From the NCBI RefSeq assembly GCF_003240565.2, contig NZ_CP117256.1, positions 770,412-834,411 of the forward strand: a stretch of DNA of 64,000 nt, written 5' to 3'. Below are positions 46,300 through 56,120 of the stretch, piece by piece. The first letter of the stretch is position 1; each line of letters begins with the position of its first letter. The DNA comes from Rhizobium tumorigenes. GTDB taxonomy: Bacteria; Pseudomonadota; Alphaproteobacteria; Rhizobiales; Rhizobiaceae. Position numbers and translations under genes: made by a program. The notes beneath the pieces are model-generated. The model did not search any database. It saw only the letters and a program-made list of their open reading frames with translations, and was not told where the DNA came from.

Positions 46300-46406
46300 T
46301 GCCTGCTCCCGCGGCGCCCAAAACACAGCCGCCGTCATTATTAAGATGCTGCGCCACGTCAAGAAGTGAAGTGACTAGTTCCGCCCCACACGCAAAGCCT
46401 ATCCCG

Positions 46407-47189
46407 TCACACCCTCGATGTGTTTGCGGTTTTTACGTGATCGCCGGTTCGCATAAGCAGCAGCATGAACGCAATTGGCGTCGTGGAGACATACCGCCAC
46501 AGCAATTTACGGGGCTGGGTCACCATGCGGTGCACCCACTCGGTTCCAGTCCGCTGCATCCAAAGCGGCGCACGGCCATAAGTACCAGTTACATAGTTGA
46601 AACACCCGCCGCAGCTGACGAGCCATCCAGCCGAAATCCGATGCCGGTTGCGAACACAAAACGCTTGCTCTTTCGGCTTGCCCAATCCAACCCAAACGAT
46701 ATCGGCACCGGAAGCGTTAATTTCAGCGCACACGGACAGTTCCTCTGCACTCGAGAAATAGCCGTTCCTAACACCTGCAATTATCAGGGAAGGGTAAAGA
46801 CGCCGCATTTCTGCCGCGCAGGCTTGCACAACATCTTCACTTCCACCCAACAGGAAAAAAGACTTGCCACTTTGCTGTGCAGCATTTGCCATATCGTGAA
46901 ACAGGTCGGTCGTCGCACTGCGCTCAGGAACCGGCGACTTCGTCAGCAATCTGGATGCCGTGACGAGTGGCTGTCCATCGGCATGGATGATATCTGCGGC
47001 ATTCAAATCGTCGCGATAGCTTTTGTTAAAAAGCGACATCGCCAGACCATGGCCATTTATGTCAAAAAGCAATCTGCTCGTCGAGTCATCGGACGGCTTG
47101 GTGTTTTGCATGATGTCCACGAGATCTTGTCTCGAAACGCAAGCTGTTGAAATACCACCAATGGTAACTCGATGAATGTCTGCCGCCAC
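46407..47189 (-). CDS. WecG/TagA/CpsF family glycosyltransferase
   Basis: 260 residues, GT26 family. It carries RLLFDINGHGLAMSLFNKSY, ADIIHADGQPLVTASRLL (conserved DGxxxV segment), KSFFLLGGSEDVVQACAAEM, ADIVWVGLGKPKEQAFCVRN and GWLVSCGGCFNYVTGTYGRA with PLWMQRTGTEWVHRMVTQPR. Members transfer ManNAc-A, ManNAc or glucose-type residues to lipid-linked acceptors at the membrane face. The start is GTG 47189 with AGGGGG before it. It lies 108 bases upstream of the GH16 gene on the same strand. The sugar moved here is unknown. Confidence 0.9.
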   Translation of the reverse strand: MAADIHRVTIGGISTACVSRQDLVDIMQNTKPSDDSTSRLLFDINGHGLAMSLFNKSYRDDLNAADIIHADGQPLVTASRLLTKSPVPERSATTDLFHDMANAAQQSGKSFFLLGGSEDVVQACAAEMRRLYPSLIIAGVRNGYFSSAEELSVCAEINASGADIVWVGLGKPKEQAFCVRNRHRISAGWLVSCGGCFNYVTGTYGRAPLWMQRTGTEWVHRMVTQPRKLLWRYVSTTPIAFMLLLMRTGDHVKTANTSRV

Positions 47190-47756
47190 GTAAGCCCCCT
47201 TTGCATCCGGAAATATGCAAATATTCTAAACTGCGACGTAGACACGACCGCAGTATCATACTTACTAAAAAGTTAATTGTAAGCAACCCAAGTAATCGGA
47301 TTATTTCGCAATGCAATACGAATCTTGGTATTTGGTTAGCTTGCGCAACAAAATATGACGGTTTATGAGGAGTCATGGTCTGCGCTGCCGCTCTCATGCA
47401 GTGAGGAAGGCTCACGGAATGTATTCTTGGCAAGTTACTAAGACCGGCTCAAGGGCGCTGGTGCGTCACCAGCCGATTTCTACGATGATAGTGCCGTTAC
47501 TTCATATCGAGGATTAGATCACGAAGGTAATTCAGCCTTTTTTTTGCCGAGGATCTTTGCCGGAATAGAGTCTGGGAGACTGCGCCGTTTGCCTGAAACT
47601 GCTTTGAAACAACTCAATGGACCCATAAAAGGGCCGCCGTGCTCTTAACCATTGGTTTACTTTATGGATGACGCTGCTATTTAAGTGCGATATAGCACGC
47701 CGCGTAGAACTGCTTCTAACGAAGCGAGATATTAGCCAGTTAATGGGGGAACTCCT
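47190..47756. other. divergent promoter region
   Basis: About 570 bases between the WecG-type gene and the ExoY-like gene. AT-rich with several A/T tracts around 47230-47350. Promoters for both are expected; no gene accepted. Confidence 0.55.
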
Positions 47757-48422
47757 TTGTCAGATTCGATTTCAGATATTCGGAATCCTACGGCCGCAGT
47801 GGAGTTTAGTAGCAGTCACTTGCAACATGTCATCAAAAGGCTAATGGATGTCGTAATTTCCGCATTCGCGTTGATACTACTTGCGCCCTTGCTGGTCGTA
47901 ATACTGGTCGCTATTCGCGTAGAGAGTAAGGGATCTCCTATATTCACACAGATGCGTTGGGGCCGGAATGACACCAAGATACGTGTCTTAAAGTTTCGCT
48001 CCATGCGTTCAGATCTCGGAGATCCTACAGGCGTAGCTCAGACCGTAAAGGGAGACCCTAGGGTTACTCGGGTTGGAGCAATTTTGCGAAAAACAAATCT
48101 CGACGAGCTTCCGCAACTAGTGAACGTGTTCAAGGGCGACATGTCGCTGGTAGGTCCGCGGTGCCACGCGATAGGCATGCTTGCGGGAGGCATGCAATAC
48201 GAGGAACTGGTGCCGCGATATCACGAGCGCCACTCCATTCGCCCAGGTTTGACTGGACTTGCGCAAATGCGTGGACTGCGCGGTCCGACGGACCGGCCTG
48301 CAAAGGCTCGCGCAAGAATTTCCGCTGATCTGCATTATGTCGAGAATTTTTCACTACTTCTGGATATGCAGATTTTGGTCGGCACCGTCATTTCAGAATT
48401 GCGCGGCGGCAAGGGTTTTTAA
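47757..48422 (+). CDS. priming sugar-phosphate transferase (ExoY/PssA-like)
   Basis: 221 residues. One membrane helix ([20 protein letters not shown]) is followed by the bacterial sugar transferase domain: [80 protein letters not shown], and [20 protein letters not shown]. It transfers a sugar-1-phosphate (galactose or glucose in characterised relatives) to undecaprenyl phosphate, the first committed step. The start is TTG 47757 with GGGGGAAC nine bases upstream. The phosphatase gene follows on the same strand after about 210 bases. Confidence 0.93.
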   Translation: MSDSISDIRNPTAAVEFSSSHLQHVIKRLMDVVISAFALILLAPLLVVILVAIRVESKGSPIFTQMRWGRNDTKIRVLKFRSMRSDLGDPTGVAQTVKGDPRVTRVGAILRKTNLDELPQLVNVFKGDMSLVGPRCHAIGMLAGGMQYEELVPRYHERHSIRPGLTGLAQMRGLRGPTDRPAKARARISADLHYVENFSLLLDMQILVGTVISELRGGKGF

Positions 48423-48633
48423 CCGTACAGTCAGACAAACCCGCAATTTCTTAAAAACGTAGTTTGTCGCTCATTGCACGGTCTGACCTAGGACATTCCG
48501 TAGCATTAATGCGTAAGCAGCGCGAACGGTGTGGCTTCACAGGCACTGCCCTCCCCGGTTAATCTCGAGTTTCCAACAGGCAGGGTAAAGTTTTGATGGT
48601 TTTTAAAGATGCGGTCGCATCTGGTTGCAATTT

Positions 48634-49410
48634 ATGATTGCCCTTATCCAGAGGTGGCTACGGAGTTATGTGAAATCGGAAATTCGACGTCCTCGGTTGG
48701 CTTTATCGGCTTCCGATTTTGTCGCTATATACGCAATCGGAGACGTCCACGGGTGTGTGGAGTTGCTGAGAAAAGCCTATGAGAGTATTTTAAAGGATAG
48801 ACCAGCAGTCACGGGTAGAAAGCTTGTGGTATTCCTGGGAGACTACGTCGATAAGGGTCCGGATTCAAAAGCCGTTTTGGAATTTCTGTGTCAGCCTGCT
48901 CGCGAAGGGGTGCACCATGTTTGCCTCTGCGGAAACCACGACGCCGAATTTTTTCGCTTCCTTCAGGACCCGAAGTCCAATCTCGGTTGGCTCGAATTCG
49001 GCGGTGTTAATACGCTGCGGTCTTATGGGATTGACACCAAGCACATTTTGAAAAACGGTGGCGGACTAAAGGTGTTGCAACGAACCGTCAGCCAAGCCAT
49101 CCCGGCACAACACATCGAGTTTCTTTCATCTTTGCCGACGATGCTCAAGGTTGGAGATATTGTGTTTGTGCACGCCGGAGTGCGACCTGGCATTTCTCTG
49201 ACGGAACAGACAGACCACGATCTCTTGTGGATCCGCGAGCCATTCCTTACTGAGGGACCGATGCTACCCTTGTTTGTCCTCCATGGACATACCGTCACGG
49301 CAAGACCCGCTTTCGGTAACCGCAGGGTAGGCATAGACACCGGCGCCTATGCGACCGGTCGTCTCACTGTTATCAAACTCTCCCAAGGCACGGTGTCAAT
49401 GTTGCAGTAG
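48634..49410 (+). CDS. PPP-family Ser/Thr phosphatase (PssZ-like)
   Basis: 258 residues. All metallophosphatase signatures are present: IYAIGDVHGCVELL (about residue 36), FLGDYVDKGPDSKAVL (69), LCGNHDAEFF (100), FVHAGVRPGIS (179) and VLHGHTVTAR (217). It should use two metal ions to dephosphorylate Ser/Thr or Tyr residues. In R. leguminosarum a comparable phosphatase (PssZ) lies next to the priming transferase PssA, and the same order occurs here. A target among the polysaccharide proteins is inferred. ATG 48634 was chosen; TTG 48625 is the alternative, and no strong ribosome binding site is seen. Confidence 0.88.
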   Translation: MIALIQRWLRSYVKSEIRRPRLALSASDFVAIYAIGDVHGCVELLRKAYESILKDRPAVTGRKLVVFLGDYVDKGPDSKAVLEFLCQPAREGVHHVCLCGNHDAEFFRFLQDPKSNLGWLEFGGVNTLRSYGIDTKHILKNGGGLKVLQRTVSQAIPAQHIEFLSSLPTMLKVGDIVFVHAGVRPGISLTEQTDHDLLWIREPFLTEGPMLPLFVLHGHTVTARPAFGNRRVGIDTGAYATGRLTVIKLSQGTVSMLQ

Positions 49411-49439
49411 TCGGTTGACTGTGTTTACCACCAAGGGCA

Positions 49440-50682
49440 CGCCAAAATGTTCGCATGGCACCAATAAGAAGACCCCCTGGCATCGCGTCAAATGTGCGGT
49501 TCAAATATGCGTGCCGCCATTGCGATTGCACGGGCATCAATACACCTGTTGTCCTTGCACCGATGCCCGCACAGCCCTTACTAGGCAGTATCGCGACCGC
49601 CTCGACGCTGGCATCTGCACTAGTCCATAAATACGTCGATGGCACGCCGCTCTATCGTTTGGCCCAGGCCTTCGAACGCGCCGGCGTTCCCGTCAGCCGC
49701 GGCGCGCTGGGGCATTGGGTGATCGGATCGAGCGAGAGGCATCTCTCCCGCATCAATCACGAACTGAGACTTCGACTTCGGTCCCACCCGCTCATCCAGG
49801 GCAACGAGACGACGGTCCAGGGCCTGAAGGAAAAGAACAGGGAGGCCACCAGCACATCATACATGTGGGCCTATCGGAGTGGAGAGGACAGCAATGAGCC
49901 GATCGTGCTGCTCGATTATCAACCGGGCCGCGGCATCCACAGGCCTTCATCAGCGGTTACCCGGGCATCCTGATGAGCGATGGCTACACCGCCTGGCGGA
50001 CGTCGACAGGGGCCACCCAGCTGGGATGCATGGCGCATTCCAGGCGGCGCTTCGTCGATGCGCTGTAGACAAGGAAGAAAGGTGGTGGCCCGCCGGAGCG
50101 GGCGTTGAAGTTCTTCGAACAGCTCTACCGAATTGAAAGTCAGGCAAGAGACAAAACTCCAGATCCCGGAGAGACGAAGGCCGACTGCATCCACGGTTTC
50201 CGCCGGCAGCACAGCGTCCCCCATCCTAAACGCTCTCAAGGCATGGCTCGCCGACATAGCACCGAAGGTCCTACCTGATACCAAGCTTGGAGATGCCGTG
50301 TCCTACACCCTGAACCCATGAGAGTAGCTGACGCGCTACACCGAGGACGGCAGGATGCCGATAGACAACAACCTCCTCGAACGCGATATCAGCATTTTTG
50401 CGCTGGAAGAAAATGCTGGCTGTTCAGTGACACTGTGGACGGAGCCAGGGCCAGTGCTGTCGTCTACAGCATCATGCTGGCCTGTCTCGCCTTCGGCGTG
50501 GAGCCCTTGGCGTATCTGCGCCACCTCCTCACGGAATTGCTGCAGCGTCCAACCGACGCAGACATCACCGACCTGCTACCATTAAACTTCACCAAGACCG
50601 CTGCTGTCTGATCCCATACGAGTGGCCGACAAGCGCCCAGCTCAAACGGTTCGCGTCAGTGCGCATGGAAATGCGCCCTTAC
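49440..50682 (+). pseudogene. degenerate IS66-family TnpC with right end
   Basis: An N-terminally truncated TnpC: FKYACRHCDCTGINTPVVLA, then IATASTLASALVHKYVDGTP with LYRLAQAFERAGVPVSRGAL, then after frameshifts QLGCMAHSRRRFVDAL and stop, ALKFFEQLYRIESQARD, and finally WLFSDTVDGARASAVVYSIM to ITDLLPLNF. At least three frame changes and stops occur. Downstream, GCGCCCTTAC ending near 50682 resembles the GTAAGGGCGC outer end common in IS66 elements. It is a different IS66 lineage from 18188-21023. Confidence 0.82.
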
Positions 50683-51057
50683 GCACATCCAACGTCAAAA
50701 CCCTGTCGAAAGGACACTTGAGACGCAGGTCGGTTGCCAAAGGACGCCACCCAATTCTGAGAACGGCGAACGGAGTCGGTGAAATAATGACCAGTCAGAC
50801 GAGGCCTCACTGAAAGCGCAGAGTGGATAAGGGTGGCGGGGGAATTCTCCCAAATAGTCCGCATCTTTGAATTCGGCTTTTCGCAGTATGCCTTTAAACT
50901 ATCAAAAGGCTCTGTTTGCCAAATTGTTGGCATCAGTTGATTGAGTGTGCATTGTTCTTGGGCAGTTTTGGCAACAAAAATGCAGTGTGTGGTTACGGCG
51001 ATCTCCGTACACGAATTACCGGCACACCTTCACACAGCTCTGCTTTGGCTATATCCG
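50683..51057. other. no supported gene
   Basis: Downstream of the type I secretion genes. A minus-strand frame (50679-50933) has no motif. Confidence 0.45.
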
Positions 51058-52416
51058 TCACTGTTCACGCATGCCCTTATGAAACGCATCGACGAGTGGT
51101 CTTGCAATATATTGAGCGAATGTCCTCTCGCCGGTAGAAATAATGACATCCGCCGGCATTCCAGGAAGTAGCCTTCCCCGAATTTCCGTTGGTATGTCTT
51201 TGTCATCGACCTCAACCCTGGCCTCGTAGTAAGGCGCTTCGTTTGCCTTGGTGGGTTCCATGACGTCCTGTGAGAGAATTGTGACTTTCCCAAATACAGC
51301 TGGCGTCGTCCTGCTCGAAAAGGCAGAGAGGCGAACCTCAGCCCTCAGGCCGATTTTGACATTATCGATGTCAATTGGTCGAATTTTTGCAGTAACTATA
51401 AGATTATCGTCGAGAGGAATGATGTCCATGACAGGCTCGGCAGCGCGAATTACGCCTCCTTTCGTGTGAACACGAATATTCTGTAACATACCCCTTACCG
51501 GAGCGCGGATAACCGTCCGGTCCAATACATCCTTCGCGGCGCCTACTTTTTCTAAAGCTTCGCTGAGCTGGTCACGCACATCTCGGAGTTCGCCGCCCGC
51601 CCTCTCCTCAAATTGCTGGTTGACTTGGACGATTTGCAACTGGGTCTCGGATATTGTCTGCCGAAGCTTAGCAATCTCAGAGTTAATTGATCCCCGATCC
51701 CCTTGCATATTTAGCTGCGCTCGGGTGACCTGCGAAATCTGATTTACGGTGACGGCGCCATTCTGCATGCCCTGCGTCAACCTTCGCACTTCTTCTTGAA
51801 GCGATGAGGTCTGCTGGTCGGTGGCATTTCTCTGGTCTAAAAGGCCCGAGACAGCTTCCTTAAGTTGGTCTGCGCGGGCTTGAAGAATGGCAACCTGGCC
51901 ATCTCTGCTACGCCTACGATCTTTGAAAATTATCTGCTGCAATCCGACCGCCGCCTCAATAGCACTGCTACTTTGCGCCGTCAGGTCCGGCGGTAAGGAT
52001 ATGGCGGGCAAGTTTGTGTTTTCGGCGATCAGGCGCGCTTCCTGGGCCTGCAGCTGCCCAACACGGTCCCTCAGATATGTATAGGTGCCTAATGCATGAG
52101 TTGGATCCAGCCGCAGAACAACGGCGCCAGGATCGACCACATCGCCCTCTTTCGCAACAATTTCTGAAACAATACCACCTTCAAGGTGTTGTACCGTCTT
52201 TCGGTTCGTCTCCACGGAAATCGTGCCATTGGCAACTACTCCGCTGGCGATAGGCGCCGCCGCTGCCCACGCACCAAACCCTCCAAAACCGATCAGGATT
52301 GTGATATATCCAGCTATGATGTAAGGTCTAGGGGTAAAGACCAATGCATCATCAGGCCTCCCAATCTCCGATGCAAAGCGCGGTTCGCCATCAAATTGTT
52401 GAGCTGTCGTGGGCAT
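51058..52416 (-). CDS. type I secretion membrane-fusion protein (HlyD/PrsE-like)
   Basis: 452 residues. A cytoplasmic N-terminus leads to one membrane helix (IIAGYITILIGFGGFGAWAA). The barrel-lipoyl region ETNRKTVQHLEGGIVSEIVA follows, then two long coiled coils (KSILQARADQLKEAVSGLLD-like and SETQLQIVQVNQQFEERAGG) and the C-terminal beta domain with RTVIRAPVRGMLQNIRVHTK and LLPGMPADVIISTGERTFAQ. It bridges the ABC transporter and an outer-membrane TolC-type channel. AGGAGACCACTG precedes ATG 52416. It lies 11 bases after the transporter gene. The nearby GH16-RTX protein is the obvious cargo. Confidence 0.93.
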   Translation of the reverse strand: MPTTAQQFDGEPRFASEIGRPDDALVFTPRPYIIAGYITILIGFGGFGAWAAAAPIASGVVANGTISVETNRKTVQHLEGGIVSEIVAKEGDVVDPGAVVLRLDPTHALGTYTYLRDRVGQLQAQEARLIAENTNLPAISLPPDLTAQSSSAIEAAVGLQQIIFKDRRRSRDGQVAILQARADQLKEAVSGLLDQRNATDQQTSSLQEEVRRLTQGMQNGAVTVNQISQVTRAQLNMQGDRGSINSEIAKLRQTISETQLQIVQVNQQFEERAGGELRDVRDQLSEALEKVGAAKDVLDRTVIRAPVRGMLQNIRVHTKGGVIRAAEPVMDIIPLDDNLIVTAKIRPIDIDNVKIGLRAEVRLSAFSSRTTPAVFGKVTILSQDVMEPTKANEAPYYEARVEVDDKDIPTEIRGRLLPGMPADVIISTGERTFAQYIARPLVDAFHKGMREQ

Positions 52417-52427
52417 CAGTGGTCTCC

Positions 52428-54149
52428 TCAGGCGACGTGGCGGGGTTGCGGTGCGCTACCAAATGCACGCTCCGGGGCCTGCATCGCCTTGGGCTGAAAA
52501 ATATCTCGCGTCGCACCAAAGGATTGGGCGCGACCATTTGCGAGCACAAGCGTCTTTTCTGCCAGCGCCACTAGGCTCATCTTGTGACTGACGAAGATTA
52601 CACCTTTCATTGCGGCCTTCAGTTCACCGATGACTTGAAAAAGTGCTTCTTCTCCATCGCTGTCGAGATTGGCATTCGGTTCATCTAGGATAATCACAGC
52701 TGGATTGCCAAAAAGCGCTCGAGATAGTCCAATCCGCTGGCGTTGTCCGCCAGATAGCGAACTACCACCCGGACCAATCTGTGTATCATAGCCATTGGGC
52801 AGACTCTGTATCATCGAATGGACCCGGGCCGCAGTGGCCGCAGCGATAATCTGCTCTGGCAAGGCATCGGACTGAAAACGCGAAATATTTTCAGCGATGG
52901 TACCAGCGAACAGTTCGACCGATTGGGGAAGATAACCAAGGTGCCTGCCGAGATCATCTTTCTGCCAATGCTGCAACTCCGATCCATCAAGCCTTACCGC
53001 ACCCGAATGCGCTGGCCACACGCCAACCAACGCCCGGACCAAACTCGATTTGCCGGAACCACTAGATCCCACGACGGCAACCGCCTGACCGGGCTGCACA
53101 TGGAAACTTATACCCTGCAAAACAGCCATCCGCTGCCCTGGAGCCACAACTGTCAGTTGATCCACCACCAATCTGCCATGTGGTGCTGGCAATTGCGTTC
53201 TGATCTGTTCAACCGGGACATCGCTGAAAATTTGAGACAGCCTACTGTAGGCTTGTCGTGCTCCGACAAACTGCTTCCATTGGCCAACGACTTGGTCAAT
53301 TGGCTGCAGCGCGCGGCCCATCAAGATCGAGCAAGCGATCATAGATCCCCCCGAGATCTCCCCTTCTATTGAGAGATAAGCCCCAGCACCTAGTATTATC
53401 GTCTGCAATGCCATTCGAATGAACTTTGAAAGCGACTGCAGTGCGCCTCCCCTATCACTCGCAATCACTTGCTTGACGAGCATGGTGCGGTGCATGTCAT
53501 GCCATCGAGAACGAAGACTATGCTCCATGCCAAGTGCGCGAACGACCTCGACGTTTTGAAGTGCAGAACTAGCGAATTGCTGAGCTGCTTGGGCATGACC
53601 GCTGGCCTCATTCAACGTCCTCTTCGTCATGAATTCGTTGAGAATGGCAAGGCCGAAGATCAGCAGGGCTCCCACCAGTGAGATCACGCCGACAAGTGGA
53701 TGGAAGAGAAAGCAGACGATCAAAAACACGGGCATCCAAGGAAGATCGCAAATAGCAATCAGGCCGGGGCCGGTCAAAAAATCCCGAAGTCGATCAATGT
53801 CCGAAAGGGCAAACTCCGATCGTGCCTGAGGTTGCCGTAGCGTCGTTGTGACAACGCGGCTAAATAGGCCGTTTGAAATCATATCATCGAAGCGAAGGCC
53901 CGCGCGGACTAGAATGCGAGATCGAAGCCATTCCAGTAGACTGTAGATGGCCAACAGCACTAGGGCAAGGCTTGTAATCATTAGCAAAGTTGTTTCACTG
54001 CGGCTATGGAGCACGCGGTCATAAACCTGCAGCATATACAAAGGCGACACAAACATAAGCGCATTGATGGCGACGCTGAAAACAATTATTGATGATAATA
54101 TTTGCCGATAGCTCCTCAAAGCGGCGACGAAAGGATTATCGATTTTCAT
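52428..54149 (-). CDS. type I secretion ABC transporter (PrsD-like)
   Basis: 573 residues. Six membrane helices occupy the N-terminal 310 residues (SIIVFSVAINALMFVSPLYM and LLMITSLALVLLAIYSLLEW begin them). The ATPase has Walker A AVVGSSGSGKSSLVRAL, the signature GSSLSGGQRQRIGLSRALFG, Walker B AVIILDEPNANLDSDGEEAL and the switch His in GVIFVSHKMSLVAL. ATG 54149 has AAGG in front; a longer frame starts at 54194. PrsD/PrsE of R. leguminosarum and S. meliloti secrete RTX glycanases, and the GH16-RTX gene 2.2 kb away on the same strand supports the same job here. Confidence 0.94.
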   Translation of the reverse strand: MKIDNPFVAALRSYRQILSSIIVFSVAINALMFVSPLYMLQVYDRVLHSRSETTLLMITSLALVLLAIYSLLEWLRSRILVRAGLRFDDMISNGLFSRVVTTTLRQPQARSEFALSDIDRLRDFLTGPGLIAICDLPWMPVFLIVCFLFHPLVGVISLVGALLIFGLAILNEFMTKRTLNEASGHAQAAQQFASSALQNVEVVRALGMEHSLRSRWHDMHRTMLVKQVIASDRGGALQSLSKFIRMALQTIILGAGAYLSIEGEISGGSMIACSILMGRALQPIDQVVGQWKQFVGARQAYSRLSQIFSDVPVEQIRTQLPAPHGRLVVDQLTVVAPGQRMAVLQGISFHVQPGQAVAVVGSSGSGKSSLVRALVGVWPAHSGAVRLDGSELQHWQKDDLGRHLGYLPQSVELFAGTIAENISRFQSDALPEQIIAAATAARVHSMIQSLPNGYDTQIGPGGSSLSGGQRQRIGLSRALFGNPAVIILDEPNANLDSDGEEALFQVIGELKAAMKGVIFVSHKMSLVALAEKTLVLANGRAQSFGATRDIFQPKAMQAPERAFGSAPQPRHVA

Positions 54150-54529
54150 AAGGACACCTTCGACATCAGAAATATACTCGGTGATCGCAACCATCTCGTT
54201 TGGTACTTCGCATTATTACGATGTGCGCTGAAGAAATGATAAACATCGCATTTTCGCTAGAATGATGATTAATGCACTGTTCCTTCAAGCGACGCTGACT
54301 GACTGTTAAAAACAGGAGTCGAGTGGATCGATCCGTAACGGGTAGTCCATACAGGATCCCTCTGTTGCGCCGGCATGAGACTTTGAGGAAATACGTACCG
54401 GGATCACATTTTAAATTTCCGCCTGGGCCGGTGCAGACTGGGCGCAGTGATACACCCTTAGCGGACGAAGCGGCTTCATGACGCATCTAGCAGCCCAACG
54501 TAAGTTCACTGTGCAGCCGCCGGAGCCGT
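54150..54529. other. upstream region of the type I secretion genes
   Basis: About 380 bases with AT-rich stretches at 54200-54280. Probably a promoter. No gene accepted. Confidence 0.5.
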
Positions 54530-54945
54530 CGACTATGTTCGAGGCCAAGGCGTGCTCACTAACCCAATGAACTTCTTTCTCGAGTCGTACGTCTTTTAGC
54601 GAGGCGAAGGTCGCCCAATGGCCCAATGCTCGGCTCCGGTATGCGTCTGTTCGCAGACCCATCTCGCCTTGATCGCGGCCGCCAGCACTTTCAATGTCGC
54701 ATCGACCGGCAAGTTGGACAGGTAGTATTTGCGCTCGTCGTTTGATCGCCATTCGCCAACTAGCCACGCCGCTTCGCCCGGCATGTGCTGCTGTTCCTTG
54801 TCATAGATGCGCTGCGGCGTGCCATCGGCGATCCGGATGCGCAATGCTGCAAACCGTGCGGTCAGGCAACCTTTTGTGCCGCGGCGCCAACTGACCTTCT
54901 TCCAGCTTGCAGATGCCAACAGAGGTGGCTCGGTTTGTCTGAACA
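54530..54945 (-). pseudogene. IS701-family transposase, C-terminal remnant
   Basis: The minus strand reads WKKVSWRRGTKGCLTARFAA, LRIRIADGTPQRIY, then PGEAAWLVGEWRSNDERKYY, LSNLPVDATLKVLAAAIKAR and WVCEQ, a typical IS701 C-terminal part. Near 54620 the frame shifts and the remaining end is corrupted. The upstream part is missing where the IS3 element begins. Confidence 0.85.
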
Positions 54946-54981
54946 GTTTCGGACGTTTCGCTAAGTGGACTTCCGCCTCGA

Positions 54982-55812
54982 TTATGCCGCCACCATCATT
55001 GGTGCCAGCGCGTTGAAGTAGGCCTGATCCGGTGTCTGCCGGTCAAGGGATGAATGTGGGCGTCGGCTATTGTAGAAGGTAAGATATCGGCCGATGCCGA
55101 CGCGGGCCTCGGACACGGTGTTGTAGGCGTGCAGGTAGATTTCCTCGTATTTGATCGACCGCCAGAGCCGTTCGACGAACACGTTGTCCCGCCACGCACC
55201 CTTGCCGTCCATCGAGATGGCGATCTCCGCCTTCTTCAACACGGCGGCGAAGTCGACAGAGGTAAACTGCGACCCCTGGTCGGTGTTGAAGATGTCGGGT
55301 TTGCCATATCGGGCAAGCGCCTCCTCAACCGCTTCGATGCAGAAGGCCGCTTCCATCGTGATCGACAGCCGCCACGACAGAACCCTCCGGCTGAACCAGT
55401 CCACGACGGCGCAGAGATAGACAAAACCGCGAGCCATCGGAACGTAGGTTATGTCCATTGCCCAGACTTGGTTGGGCCGGGTGACCGCCAACTTGCGCAG
55501 AAGATAGGGATAGATTTTGTGCCCAGGCGCTGGTTTTGAGGTGTTTGGGCGGCGATAAATCGCCTCGATGCCCATCTTCTTCATCAGCGTGGCGATGTGC
55601 AGCCGCCCAGTTTCCAGCCCTTCTCCCCTCAAGAGCCCTTGCAACATTCGACTTCCGGCAAACGGGTAGTCGAGATGCAGTTCGTCGATCCGGCGCATCA
55701 GGGCAAGATCGCCGTCAGGCACTGGACGAGGCAGATAATAGACACTGCCACGGCTGAAGCCGAGAAGCTTCGCCTGGCACACAACGGATAGCTTATGCTC
55801 GCGGTCGATCAT
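54982..55812 (-). CDS. IS3-family transposase OrfB (DDE integrase)
   Basis: 276 residues. An N-terminal helical domain (LAVVCQAKLLGFSRGSVYYL-like) is followed by the rve-type catalytic core: NQVWAMDITYVPMARGFVYL (first Asp), KPDIFNTDQGSQFTSVDFAA (second Asp) and WRDNVFVERLWRSIKYEEIY (Glu), then FYNSRRPHSSLDRQTPDQAY. Its ATG overlaps the stop codon of orfA (ATGA). The product normally works as an OrfAB fusion made by ribosomal frameshifting. All catalytic residues are intact. Confidence 0.93.
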   Translation of the reverse strand: MIDREHKLSVVCQAKLLGFSRGSVYYLPRPVPDGDLALMRRIDELHLDYPFAGSRMLQGLLRGEGLETGRLHIATLMKKMGIEAIYRRPNTSKPAPGHKIYPYLLRKLAVTRPNQVWAMDITYVPMARGFVYLCAVVDWFSRRVLSWRLSITMEAAFCIEAVEEALARYGKPDIFNTDQGSQFTSVDFAAVLKKAEIAISMDGKGAWRDNVFVERLWRSIKYEEIYLHAYNTVSEARVGIGRYLTFYNSRRPHSSLDRQTPDQAYFNALAPMMVAA

Positions 55813-56120
55813 TTTTTTCCGCCCAGCAATCCCGCCTTGCCGAGCGCACCGGATAAAAAATCGTTCTCCAGTGTCAGTTCGCCGATCTTGGCATGAAGCG
55901 TTTTGACATCGACGGTTGGACCGGCCGGTTCGGCCTTGGTTTCATCGCCAAAAACGCCTGTCGCCCCTTCAAGGAGCTGGTCTTTCCATTGCTTGATCTG
56001 GTTGGCGTGCACGTCAAACTGCTGGGACAACTCCACCAGCGTCTGCTCACCTCGGATGGCGGCAAGTGCCACCTTCGCCTTGAAAGCCGGGCTATGGTTC
56101 CGGCGCGGTCGTCTTGTCAT
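55809..56120 (-). CDS. IS3-family transposase OrfA
   Basis: 103 residues: RRNHSPAFKAKVALAAIRGE, then TLVELSQQFDVHANQIKQWK (helix-turn-helix) and a leucine-zipper-like helix VDVKTLHAKIGELTLENDFL. The start is ATG 56120, chosen because AGGAGAT lies just before it; an in-frame ATG at 56141 overlaps that site. It gives DNA binding and dimerisation to the transposase. Confidence 0.92.
   Translation of the reverse strand: MTRRPRRNHSPAFKAKVALAAIRGEQTLVELSQQFDVHANQIKQWKDQLLEGATGVFGDETKAEPAGPTVDVKTLHAKIGELTLENDFLSGALGKAGLLGGKK
55812..55818 (-). promoter_or_regulatory. A7 slippery site for programmed -1 frameshift
   Basis: Seven A residues on the minus strand immediately before the orfA stop codon TGA (55809-55811). 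This is the usual IS3-family place and form for a -1 shift that fuses OrfA to OrfB. Confidence 0.7.
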
